Below, piece after piece: positions 1 through 5,850 of a DNA stretch of 8,988 nt. Source of the DNA: Oscillospiraceae bacterium (GTDB lineage: Bacteria > Bacillota > Clostridia > Oscillospirales > Ruminococcaceae). The notes beneath the pieces are model-generated. The model worked only from the letters and a program-made list of their open reading frames with translations, was not told the DNA's origin and did not search any database. The position numbers were made by a program, and so were the translations under genes. The first letter of the stretch is position 1; every line of letters begins with the position of its first letter. Location of the stretch: assembly GCA_016303195.1 (NCBI GenBank), contig JAEDMD010000070.1, positions 1 to 8,988 of the forward strand, in the 5' to 3' direction.

Positions 1-1
1 C

Positions 2-148
2 GACGGCCTTTCGGGCTATTGCAGCGACGATGAGATATATGACGTTATCACGCACTCCACCTTCGATAACGTCGCAGACGAACTTATTAATTTAGCCCTG
101 AAAAAGGGCGGCCGTGACAATGTCACTGTTGCGGTAATTTCTGACTAA
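2..148 (+). CDS. prpC: PP2C-family Ser/Thr protein phosphatase, 3' end only
   Basis: Only the last 48 codons are present; the gene starts left of the window. The visible peptide begins DGLSGY, matching the conserved Asp-Gly-Leu-Ser/Thr motif of bacterial PP2C (PPM) phosphatases. It ends with GGRDNVTVAVISD, the family's C-terminal Gly-Gly-x-Asp-Asn motif, whose Asp helps bind the metal centre. These Mn/Mg-dependent cytoplasmic enzymes remove phosphate from Ser/Thr residues, typically on the partner PASTA kinase and its substrates. The stop codon (146-148) lies 16 bases before the kinase start, with an AGGAGG ribosome binding site (152-157) between, so the two genes are almost certainly co-transcribed as in B. 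subtilis prpC-prkC. The family call is secure; the symbol rests on the neighbouring kinase gene. Confidence 0.9.
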   Translation, partial: DGLSGYCSDDEIYDVITHSTFDNVADELINLALKKGGRDNVTVAVISD

Positions 149-164
149 TGCAGGAGGAAAGGAT

Positions 165-2483
165 ATGGATAAGAACATTGGCAAAAAGCTCGATGGAAGA
201 TATGAGATCACCGAGCTTATCGGCGTCGGAGGTATGGCTGAGGTCTATAAGGGTATCGACGTCATCGACAACAAGACTGTTGCAATAAAAATTCTCAAAA
301 AGGAGTTCGCAGAGAACGAGGAGTTCCTCCGCCGCTTCAGAAACGAGAGCAAAGCTATCGCAGTTCTCTCTCATCCAAATATCGTTAAGATCTACGATGT
401 AGGCTTCTCAGAGAAGATCCAGTACATCGTTATGGAGTATATCGACGGTATCACCCTTAAAGAGTATATCGAGGAGGAGAAAGTCCTCACATGGAAGGAC
501 ACAGTTCACTTCGTTATCCAGATACTCCGTGCCCTCCAGCACGCTCACGATAAGGGCATCGTCCACAGAGACATCAAGCCGCAGAATATCATGATGTTCA
601 CTGACGGCACTATCAAGGTCATGGATTTCGGCATCGCCAAGTTCGCAAGCGAGCAGGGCAAGACTGCCACAGATCAGGCTATCGGAAGCGTTCACTACAT
701 CAGCCCTGAGCAGGCAAGCGGAAGCGTTACAGACGCTAAGAGCGATATCTACTCCGTAGGCGCTATGATGTACGAGATGCTCACAGGTCAGAAGCCCTTC
801 GACAGCGACAACCCCGTTGCTATCGCAGTTATGCACATGAAGGACATCCCCGAAAGACCAAGATCGCTCAATCCTGATATCCCTGACGGCCTTGAGGAGA
901 TCGTTCTCAGAGCTATGGAGAAAGCTCCTGAGGACAGATACCAGTCAACAGGCGAGATGATCGCAGACATCGAGGCATTCAAGTCCAATCCTTCCATTAC
1001 TTTCGGCTACTACACCGAGGATACAGGCGATTCAGACGAAAGCTACATCACTGACGGTTTCGGAAGCGATGTTGAAACTGAAAGCCCTGAGGAAGTCCAG
1101 AACGCTTATGCCGCAAAAACTCCCGCATATGCAGGTGCAGGCGCAGGCTCAATGGGCGGCGGACGTTCAGCAAGAAGATATGCTGATGAAGCTCCTGCCG
1201 ATTACCTCGACGATGAGTACTATGACGATGATGATTACGATGATGACGATGACGAGGAGGAGCGTTCTTCACTGGTAGTTCCTGTTCTCACAGGTATTGT
1301 TATCGTTGTTCTGATCGTTGCGGTAATATTCGTAGCAACAATTCTCAGCGGCTACATTAAAGGCGGCGGAAAGGGCGCAGATTTCACTATGCCTGACTTC
1401 TACGGCTGGGATTACAATATCGCTCAGAGCCAGTACGGCAACAACATCAAGTTTGAAGTTGAAAGCTCAGAGTATAATGAAGCAGACGAAAACACCATCA
1501 TCGAGCAGAGCATTGATCCGGGTGCTGAATTCAACAAGGGCGATACCCTCAAGGTAAAGATCTCAAAGGGTATGGAAACTGTTGAGATACCTCGTCTGAG
1601 AGAGCTGAATCAGGAGCTTGCAAAGGCACAGCTCAAGGAGAGAGGCCTCGAATGTGAAGTTATCAAGACATCTGATGCCGAGGTACAGCAGGGCTATGTT
1701 ATCAAGTCCGAGCCGGGCGAGGGCACAGAAGTTCATAAGGGAACTAAGGTCGTTCTCTATGTCAGCATGGGTGCTAACGCAGAGCAGGTAGTTGTTGAGG
1801 ACTACACAGGAAGAACTGCCGACGATGCAGCCGTAATGGCAGCATACAAGGGTCTGAAGCCAAGAACAGAGCCTGTTCCTTCATACGAAAAGGAAGGTAC
1901 AGTCGTTGACCAGCAGCCTAAGAAGGACGAAAAGGTCGAGGGCGGTACAGAGATCATCCTCTATGTCAGTAACGGTACAACTCCTGACGGTGAGATACCA
2001 TTCACTATCTACTTCCCGGAGGGAGCAAACGGACGTTTCGCTATCGACTTCATCCTCAAGTCTGCTGACGGCAAGACAAGTACAGAAACTTCAGGTACTA
2101 TCCTCGTTCCTGAAATGAGCAACTGCACTCAGAACATCAAGGGCTCAGGCGAGGACGTAAACGTTACAGTAGTTCTTTCAAACATGAACACAAACCAGAG
2201 AGCTAACATCGGTACGTACAAGTTCAACTTTGCAACAGGCAGCGTTACTAAGGAATCTGAGGACGTTGAGGGTGCATTCAGAGCAGTAGGCGGATTCACA
2301 GAACAGCCTGCAACCGAAGCTCCACAGGAACAGCCTGCAACCGAAGCTCCGCAGGAACAGCCGCAGGAACAGCCGACTGAGGAAGTTACTGAGCCACTCC
2401 GCCGTGAGGGCCGTCAGGAATTCATCACAGGTCAGTACGACGAAAACGGCAACTGGGTATTCTATCCGGGCTGGGGCGACTGA
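165..2483 (+). CDS. prkC: Membrane Ser/Thr protein kinase with three PASTA repeats (PrkC/Stk type)
   Basis: This 772-residue Hanks-type kinase is likely activated by muropeptide or lipid II binding outside the cell and phosphorylates growth, wall and dormancy proteins inside. The kinase domain spans about 13-275: glycine loop GVGGMAEV at 20-27, ATP-binding Lys42 (VAIK), catalytic loop HRDIKPQN at 134-141 with Asp136, and DFG at 154-156. A linker contains an extreme Asp/Glu run (about 345-366) immediately before one transmembrane helix (about 370-394), giving a cytoplasmic kinase and an external C-terminus. Three PASTA repeats follow at about 407-469, 470-536 and 537-604. Residues 605-772 are an extra tail: a beta-rich segment, a Pro/Glu/Gln-rich repeat stretch and an aromatic end (NWVFYPGWGD). 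The start is fixed by AGGAGG seven bases upstream. It overlaps rsgA by one base. The function call is firm; the tail's role is unknown. Confidence 0.96.
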   Translation: MDKNIGKKLDGRYEITELIGVGGMAEVYKGIDVIDNKTVAIKILKKEFAENEEFLRRFRNESKAIAVLSHPNIVKIYDVGFSEKIQYIVMEYIDGITLKEYIEEEKVLTWKDTVHFVIQILRALQHAHDKGIVHRDIKPQNIMMFTDGTIKVMDFGIAKFASEQGKTATDQAIGSVHYISPEQASGSVTDAKSDIYSVGAMMYEMLTGQKPFDSDNPVAIAVMHMKDIPERPRSLNPDIPDGLEEIVLRAMEKAPEDRYQSTGEMIADIEAFKSNPSITFGYYTEDTGDSDESYITDGFGSDVETESPEEVQNAYAAKTPAYAGAGAGSMGGGRSARRYADEAPADYLDDEYYDDDDYDDDDDEEERSSLVVPVLTGIVIVVLIVAVIFVATILSGYIKGGGKGADFTMPDFYGWDYNIAQSQYGNNIKFEVESSEYNEADENTIIEQSIDPGAEFNKGDTLKVKISKGMETVEIPRLRELNQELAKAQLKERGLECEVIKTSDAEVQQGYVIKSEPGEGTEVHKGTKVVLYVSMGANAEQVVVEDYTGRTADDAAVMAAYKGLKPRTEPVPSYEKEGTVVDQQPKKDEKVEGGTEIILYVSNGTTPDGEIPFTIYFPEGANGRFAIDFILKSADGKTSTETSGTILVPEMSNCTQNIKGSGEDVNVTVVLSNMNTNQRANIGTYKFNFATGSVTKESEDVEGAFRAVGGFTEQPATEAPQEQPATEAPQEQPQEQPTEEVTEPLRREGRQEFITGQYDENGNWVFYPGWGD
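2301..2354 (+). repeat. In-frame 27-bp tandem repeat inside prkC
   Basis: Two consecutive 27-base units encode EQPATEAPQ twice (residues 713-730), differing by one silent base (CCA versus CCG). Shortened units encoding EQPQEQP follow. Such Pro/Glu/Gln repeats usually form a flexible spacer. Here they lie on the predicted outer side of the membrane, between the beta-rich segment after the PASTA domains and the aromatic C-terminal end, and copy number may vary between strains. Confidence 0.85.
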
Positions 2484-3361
2484 TGAGCAGTGCCGTAACA
2501 AGCGGAATAATAACGAAATGCTTAGGGGGACTCTACACAGTAGAGTCCCCTGATGGTATATATGAGTGCAAGGCAAGGGGAATATTCCGCAATAAAGGGA
2601 TAAGCCCGTGTGCAGGTGACGGAGTTAAGCTGGAAAACGGCGTAATTTCGGAAATACTGCCACGTAAGAATTCCATAATCAGACCCCCTCTTGCAAACCT
2701 CGATCAGCTTATATTCGTAGTGTCCACCTGCTCGCCTGCGCCGAATTATCTGATACTGGACAAATTCATCGCAATTGCCGAGTACAAGGGGATAACTCCC
2801 ATTGTGGTCATTACAAAGACCGATCTCGGAGACAGTTCGGAGATATGCGATATTTACGGAAACATCGGCATTGATGTCATTTCCGTGGACTATGATTCTC
2901 CCGAAACCGTTGATACCGTAAGGAAGATGCTCGCAGGTAAGATAAGCGCATTTACGGGAAATTCGGGCGCAGGAAAGTCAACTCTCCTCAATGCGGTGGA
3001 CAGTTCGCTGAATATCCCCACAGGCGAGATAAGCCGAAAGCTGGGCAGAGGAAGGCATACCACACGCCATGCGGAACTCTATAAGCTGTCAGACGGCGGA
3101 TATATTGCCGATACTCCCGGATTTTCCACATTCGAGACAAACCGCTATGACATCATCCGCAAGGAGGAGCTGGCAGGCTGTTTCCGTGAGATGGATGAGT
3201 ACATCGGTCAGTGCCGATTCAGCGACTGCGCTCATGTCTGCGAAAAGGGATGCGCCGTTGTTGAAGCAGTGGAGGAGGGAAAGATATCCCGAAGCCGTCA
3301 CGAAAGCTACAAGACCATGTATGAGGAAGCAAAGCAGATAAAGGAGTGGGAACTGAAATGA
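2483..3361 (+). CDS. rsgA: Ribosome small-subunit-dependent GTPase A (RsgA/CpgA/YloQ)
   Basis: This 292-residue circularly permuted GTPase acts late in 30S subunit assembly, hydrolysing GTP when bound near the decoding centre to license mature subunits. An N-terminal OB-fold occupies about 1-70. The GTPase motifs appear in permuted order: G4 TKTD at 111-114, then the G1 P-loop GNSGAGKST at 159-167, then G3 DTPG at 210-213. A C-terminal zinc site follows, with likely ligands Cys244, Cys249, His251 and Cys257. Length is typical. The ATG shares one base with the prkC stop and has no strong Shine-Dalgarno of its own, which suggests translational coupling to the kinase. In B. subtilis this protein (CpgA) is a PrkC substrate, so co-transcription with the kinase makes sense. 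B. subtilis has rpe between cpgA and thiN; here it is absent. Confidence 0.97.
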   Translation: MSSAVTSGIITKCLGGLYTVESPDGIYECKARGIFRNKGISPCAGDGVKLENGVISEILPRKNSIIRPPLANLDQLIFVVSTCSPAPNYLILDKFIAIAEYKGITPIVVITKTDLGDSSEICDIYGNIGIDVISVDYDSPETVDTVRKMLAGKISAFTGNSGAGKSTLLNAVDSSLNIPTGEISRKLGRGRHTTRHAELYKLSDGGYIADTPGFSTFETNRYDIIRKEELAGCFREMDEYIGQCRFSDCAHVCEKGCAVVEAVEEGKISRSRHESYKTMYEEAKQIKEWELK

Positions 3362-4014
3362 AAGATATGTGTGCCATTATAGCAGGCGGAGACATGAATG
3401 ATGCATACCCCCTCACCTCAAAGGAGCTGTTTAATGATTTTAAATGTGTGATATGTGCCGACAGCGGCTATAAACACGCAAAAAGACTGGGAATAGTCCC
3501 CGATATCATCGTGGGCGATTTCGATTCCTATGACGGAGAACTGCCGCAAAATGCTGAGATAATCCGTTCTGTTCCCGAAAAGGACGATACAGATACTCTC
3601 ATGGCGGTAAAGAAAGCCATAGAAATTGGCTGTAAGACAATTTTCCTCTTTGGCGCACTGGGCGGAAAACGTATCGAGCATACGATTGCGAATATACAAA
3701 CTATGATATATGCACATGAACAAGGGTGCAGGATATATATACGCAGCGATGACAGCATACTTCGCACACAGAGTGCAGAGGATGGCGAAGTAAAATATAA
3801 CAATAATTCAAACGGAAAGTATATTTCGGTTTTTGCGCTGACTGAAAGCGTGGATATCGAGTATATGCGTGGATTGAAGTATCCGCTGGAAAATTACCGT
3901 ATGGTGCAGTCATTCCCCATCGGTGTCAGCAACGAGATCATCGGAAAAAGTGCCTGCATCAAGGTGAAAAGCGGTCTTGCCCTCGTTATCGAGACTAAGA
4001 ACCTGTCCACATAG
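3358..4014 (+). CDS. thiN: Thiamine pyrophosphokinase (ThiN/YloS type)
   Basis: The product transfers pyrophosphate from ATP to thiamine to make the cofactor thiamine diphosphate in the cytoplasm. Counting from ATG 3358 (218 residues), the family signatures are ADSG at 34-37, DIIVGDFDS at 49-57 with the Asp pair that binds Mg-ATP, DDTDT at 76-80, and GGKRIEHTIAN at about 102-112. The last reads Glu-His where the family usually has Asp-His, a conservative change. The C-terminal SNEIIGKSA segment matches the thiamine-binding sandwich domain. ATG 3358 gives a four-base ATGA overlap with rsgA and an AAGGAG 11 bases upstream; GTG 3346 is a possible alternative adding four residues. The stop codon and last residues (NLST) fall within one arm of an inverted repeat, so the native C-terminus may have been changed slightly by an insertion. 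Confidence 0.94.
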   Translation: MKDMCAIIAGGDMNDAYPLTSKELFNDFKCVICADSGYKHAKRLGIVPDIIVGDFDSYDGELPQNAEIIRSVPEKDDTDTLMAVKKAIEIGCKTIFLFGALGGKRIEHTIANIQTMIYAHEQGCRIYIRSDDSILRTQSAEDGEVKYNNNSNGKYISVFALTESVDIEYMRGLKYPLENYRMVQSFPIGVSNEIIGKSACIKVKSGLALVIETKNLST

Positions 4015-4069
4015 GATGAATGAATTTGACGAAAAGATGTGCATGAATCCCTATGTGGACAGGTTCTAA
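3996..4069. mobile_element. Possible 74-bp miniature inverted-repeat insertion at the thiN 3' end
   Basis: Two perfectly complementary 18-base arms, 3998-4015 (AGAACCTGTCCACATAGG) and 4050-4067, enclose 34 bases. The trinucleotide TAA occurs immediately outside 17 bases of each arm (3996-3998 and 4067-4069), as expected for a 3-bp target duplication; some IS5-type elements duplicate TNA. The left arm supplies the thiN stop codon TAG. Removing the element with one TAA copy would let thiN end with Glu-Thr-Asn-Lys and a TAA stop at 4074-4076. No transposase is present. The alternative is a plain RNA stem-loop that stabilises the mRNA end. It lacks a U-run, so an ordinary intrinsic terminator is unlikely. 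The repeat is certain; the insertion reading is an inference. Confidence 0.45.
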
Positions 4070-4079
4070 TAAGTAACAA

Positions 4080-4143
4080 AAAACAGTCCCCGTGAATATA
4101 CTGTTTTAGTGGATGAACCACATTATACTTAAAAGGGGGACTG
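4080..4143 (+). promoter_or_regulatory. Structured leader that can occlude the spoVM ribosome binding site
   Basis: Three base-paired elements are visible upstream of spoVM. AAAACAGT (4080-4087) can pair with ACTGTTTT (4100-4107). CAGTCCCC (4084-4091) can pair with GGGGACTG (4136-4143), which includes most of the spoVM Shine-Dalgarno AAAAGGGGG (4131-4139). A small GTGG/CCAC hairpin (4109-4112 with 4118-4121) lies between. The first two pairings share 4084-4087 and cannot both form completely, although the CCCC loop of the first could still contact the Shine-Dalgarno as a pseudoknot. This suggests translational control of spoVM. I do not recognise a known riboswitch class. The pairings are seen in the sequence; the regulation is inferred. 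Confidence 0.4.
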
Positions 4144-4146
4144 CAA

Positions 4147-4239
4147 ATGAAAGTCGTAGTCATACGAAGTCCGAAACTGCTTTCGGGGATACTGAGAGTG
4201 ATGTTCGGCATAAAACGCTCGGAGATAAGCGACAGATAG
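4147..4239 (+). CDS. spoVM: SpoVM, short amphipathic spore-coat anchoring peptide
   Basis: This 30-codon gene encodes a peptide beginning MKVVVIRSPKLLSGILRVMF. I align it without gaps to B. subtilis SpoVM (26 residues, from memory) with identities at M1, K2, I6, P9, K10, L12, G14, I15, R17, M19, G21 and R24. Pro9, which sets the shallow bilayer insertion of the helix, is kept, as is the Lys/Arg versus hydrophobic face pattern. SpoVM recognises the convex forespore membrane and anchors the coat ATPase SpoIVA. The position right after thiN is the same as in B. subtilis. A strong AAGGGGG Shine-Dalgarno ends seven bases before ATG, and an intrinsic terminator begins three bases after the stop. 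The C-terminus is four residues longer than in B. subtilis. I found no convincing sigma-E promoter, so expression may come by read-through from thiN. Confidence 0.88.
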   Translation: MKVVVIRSPKLLSGILRVMFGIKRSEISDR

Positions 4240-4242
4240 GTG

Positions 4243-4274
4243 AAAAGGGAGCATTTTTCGGAATGCTCCCTTTT
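4243..4274 (+). terminator. Rho-independent terminator after spoVM
   Basis: AAAAGGGAGCATT (4243-4255) and AATGCTCCCTTTT (4262-4274) form a perfect 13-bp stem with a six-base TTTCGG loop, ending in a T run. It begins three bases after the spoVM stop and closes the prpC-prkC-rsgA-thiN-spoVM unit. The A-run on the left arm makes it potentially bidirectional. Confidence 0.93.
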
Positions 4275-4285
4275 AATTCGTAATT
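4275..4285. repeat. Short AATTCGTAATT repeat motif
   Basis: This 11-base sequence is the exact reverse complement of 5820-5830 at the other end of the miaB unit. It resembles the AATTCGGAATT units in the block before mutS. It looks like a degenerate copy or end fragment of the same intergenic repeat family. Confidence 0.5.
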
Positions 4286-4289
4286 AGAT

Positions 4290-4322
4290 ATTGTAGGGGC
4301 GGATATCATCCGCCCGAACAAT
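4290..4322. repeat. REP-like palindrome with GGGCGGAT core
   Basis: GGGCGGAT (4297-4304) and ATCCGCCC (4308-4315) form a perfect 8-bp stem with a three-base ATC loop. Outside it ATTGT (4290-4294) pairs with ACAAT (4318-4322) across a small mismatch of AG and GA. The nearly symmetric, G+C-rich core in an A+T-rich gap, without a T-run, fits a REP-type dispersed repeat better than a terminator. It sits between the spoVM terminator and the miaB promoter. Confidence 0.65.
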
Positions 4323-4374
4323 TTAATATTTATAATCAACAAAATCGATTTCCGTTAACCGAATGAAAAAGGGC

Positions 4375-4403
4375 TTGAAAGTACCGTCGGAATATGATAT
4401 AAT
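4375..4403 (+). promoter_or_regulatory. Sigma-A promoter for miaB
   Basis: A TTGAAA -35 box (4375-4380) and a consensus TATAAT -10 box (4398-4403) are separated by exactly 17 bases. This predicts a transcript start near 4410 and a leader of about 25 bases containing GGGAGG (4422-4427) before the TTG start. It lies after a terminator, as expected for a new transcription unit, and probably drives miaB, the YlbF-family gene and perhaps mutS. Confidence 0.85.
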
Positions 4404-4434
4404 AAAGTGTTAGCAATAATCGGGAGGCGATGCT

Positions 4435-5820
4435 TTGATCGACAACACCGCTGCCATTGAGCAGATAAGATTAAAATTCGCAGACAGCTATCCTAAAGCA
4501 TACGTCAGGAGCTTCGGCTGTCAGCAGAGCGTTTCCGACGGCGAGAAGATAAAAGGTCTGCTCAGCCTTATGGGATGCGATTTTACAGAGGATGAAAACG
4601 AAGCCGATATCATTATCCTCAACACCTGCGCTGTCAGGGAAAATGCCGAGGACAGGGTTTTCGGAATCGTCGGCAGTATGAAAAAACTAAAGGAACTGAA
4701 ACCGTCCCTTATCATCGGCATTGCAGGCTGTATGACCGCTCAGAGCCATGTGGCGGAGAAGATAAAGAAGTCCTATCCGCAGGTGGATTTCGTCATGGGA
4801 ACTTCTGCCATCAGCGCACTTCCTCACCTGCTTCTGGAATGTCTCGACGGTGCGAAATTCTCGGCGGATATCGATGAATATGACGATTTTTCGGCAGTTG
4901 TTCCGCAGATACGTGAAAGCTCATTCAAGGCATCAGTGCCAATAATGTTCGGATGCAACAATTTCTGTACATACTGCATCGTTCCCTACGTAAGAGGCAG
5001 AGAGCGGAGCAGAAAACCGCAGGACATCATCAATGAAGTGCGTGAACTCGTGCAAAACGGCTACAAGGAAATTATGCTCCTCGGTCAGAATGTCAATTCC
5101 TACGGCAATGATCTTAACGGCGAAATGAGTTTCCCTCAGCTTCTCAGGGAGCTTAACGGGATAGAGGGAGATTTCCTGATACGCTTCATGTCGTCCCATC
5201 CGAAAGATGCAACTAAAGAGCTTGCCGATGCGATTTTCGACTGTGAAAAGGTGGCAAAGCATCTGCATCTTCCTGTACAGAGCGGCAGCAATGACGTTCT
5301 GAAAAGGATGAATCGCCGATATACCGTGGAAAAGTACATGGAGACAGTGGACTATATCCGAAGCCGTGACCCTGATTTTTCGCTGACGACCGATCTTATC
5401 GTGGGCTTCCCCGATGAAAAGGATGAAGATTTTCAGGGAACGCTGGATATAATAAAGCGTGTGAAGTACGATAATATCTATTCATTCATTTACTCAAAAC
5501 GAAGCGGAACTAAAGCGGCGGAAATGGATGACCCGATCACCGACGAGGAAAAAGGTCAGCGTATGCGGAAACTGCTGGAGGTGCAGAGGGAAATTTCCAC
5601 CGAGCATTACAAACGCTTCATCGGCAGGACTTTGCGTGTTCTGGCAGACGGAACATCGAAAAAGCGCAAAGGCTGGCTTACGGGCAAGAGCAGTGAATTC
5701 ATAATAGTTGAATTTGAGGGAGATGATTCCCTTATAGGACAGTTCGTGGATGTTGAGATAACCGACGCTATGAACTGGGCAGTTGTTGGTGTGATCCGGA
5801 ATCGGAATACCGCACTATGA
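4435..5820 (+). CDS. miaB: tRNA-2-methylthio-N6-dimethylallyladenosine synthase MiaB
   Basis: This 461-residue radical-SAM methylthiotransferase adds a methylthio group to i6A37 of tRNAs reading UNN codons, improving reading-frame fidelity. The N-terminal UPF0004 domain carries the auxiliary 4Fe-4S ligands Cys29 (FGCQQ), Cys65 (NTCAVRENAEDR) and Cys99 (AGCM). The radical-SAM motif CNNFCTYC supplies Cys174, Cys178 and Cys181, followed by the typical IVPYVRGRERSR segment. A TRAM tRNA-binding domain ends the protein (about 390-455). Members modifying i6A differ from MtaB and RimO in this motif context and length, which supports MiaB. The start is TTG: GGGAGG lies seven bases upstream, and the nearby ATG at 4430 is out of frame and stops after two codons. 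The slot before a YlbF/YmcA-type gene and mutS matches B. subtilis ymcB. Confidence 0.97.
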   Translation: MIDNTAAIEQIRLKFADSYPKAYVRSFGCQQSVSDGEKIKGLLSLMGCDFTEDENEADIIILNTCAVRENAEDRVFGIVGSMKKLKELKPSLIIGIAGCMTAQSHVAEKIKKSYPQVDFVMGTSAISALPHLLLECLDGAKFSADIDEYDDFSAVVPQIRESSFKASVPIMFGCNNFCTYCIVPYVRGRERSRKPQDIINEVRELVQNGYKEIMLLGQNVNSYGNDLNGEMSFPQLLRELNGIEGDFLIRFMSSHPKDATKELADAIFDCEKVAKHLHLPVQSGSNDVLKRMNRRYTVEKYMETVDYIRSRDPDFSLTTDLIVGFPDEKDEDFQGTLDIIKRVKYDNIYSFIYSKRSGTKAAEMDDPITDEEKGQRMRKLLEVQREISTEHYKRFIGRTLRVLADGTSKKRKGWLTGKSSEFIIVEFEGDDSLIGQFVDVEITDAMNWAVVGVIRNRNTAL

Positions 5821-5830
5821 ATTACGAATT
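5820..5830. repeat. Short AATTACGAATT repeat motif
   Basis: This is the exact inverted counterpart of 4275-4285, beginning on the last base of the miaB stop codon, and so lies immediately upstream of the next gene's ribosome binding site. The same motif recurs inside the right arm of the element before mutS (6482-6492 region). It is probably a remnant of the same intergenic repeat family. Confidence 0.5.
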
Positions 5831-5850
5831 AATTTAAAGGAGAATTTAAA

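Noticed and set aside
408..836. Open frame of 142 codons on the minus strand opposite prkC
   Set aside because: It overlaps the invariant kinase motifs on the plus strand, and its peptide shows no family resemblance; it is an antisense shadow.
3346..3357. GTG 3346 as the thiN start
   Set aside because: It would overlap its own AAGGAG sequence. ATG 3358 gives a standard four-base ATGA overlap and an N-terminus typical of the family, although it cannot be fully excluded.
3998..4067. Inverted repeat considered as an intrinsic terminator for thiN
   Set aside because: The loop is 34 bases and no U-run follows the right arm; the next bases are A-rich. A clear terminator exists after spoVM instead.
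4016..4069. 17-codon frame starting ATG just after the thiN stop
   Set aside because: It has no properly spaced Shine-Dalgarno and lies almost entirely inside the inverted repeat and its loop, so a chance frame is more likely than a peptide gene.
4094..4128. Sigma-E or sigma-G promoter for spoVM (GAATATA and CATTATAC)
   Set aside because: Each box partly resembles a sporulation sigma consensus, but the spacing is about 20-22 bases, too long for either. As a sigma-A -10, TATACT would start the transcript inside the Shine-Dalgarno.
4430..4438. ATG at 4430 as the miaB start
   Set aside because: That frame reads ATG CTT TGA and stops at once. TTG 4435 is in frame with MiaB and correctly spaced from GGGAGG.
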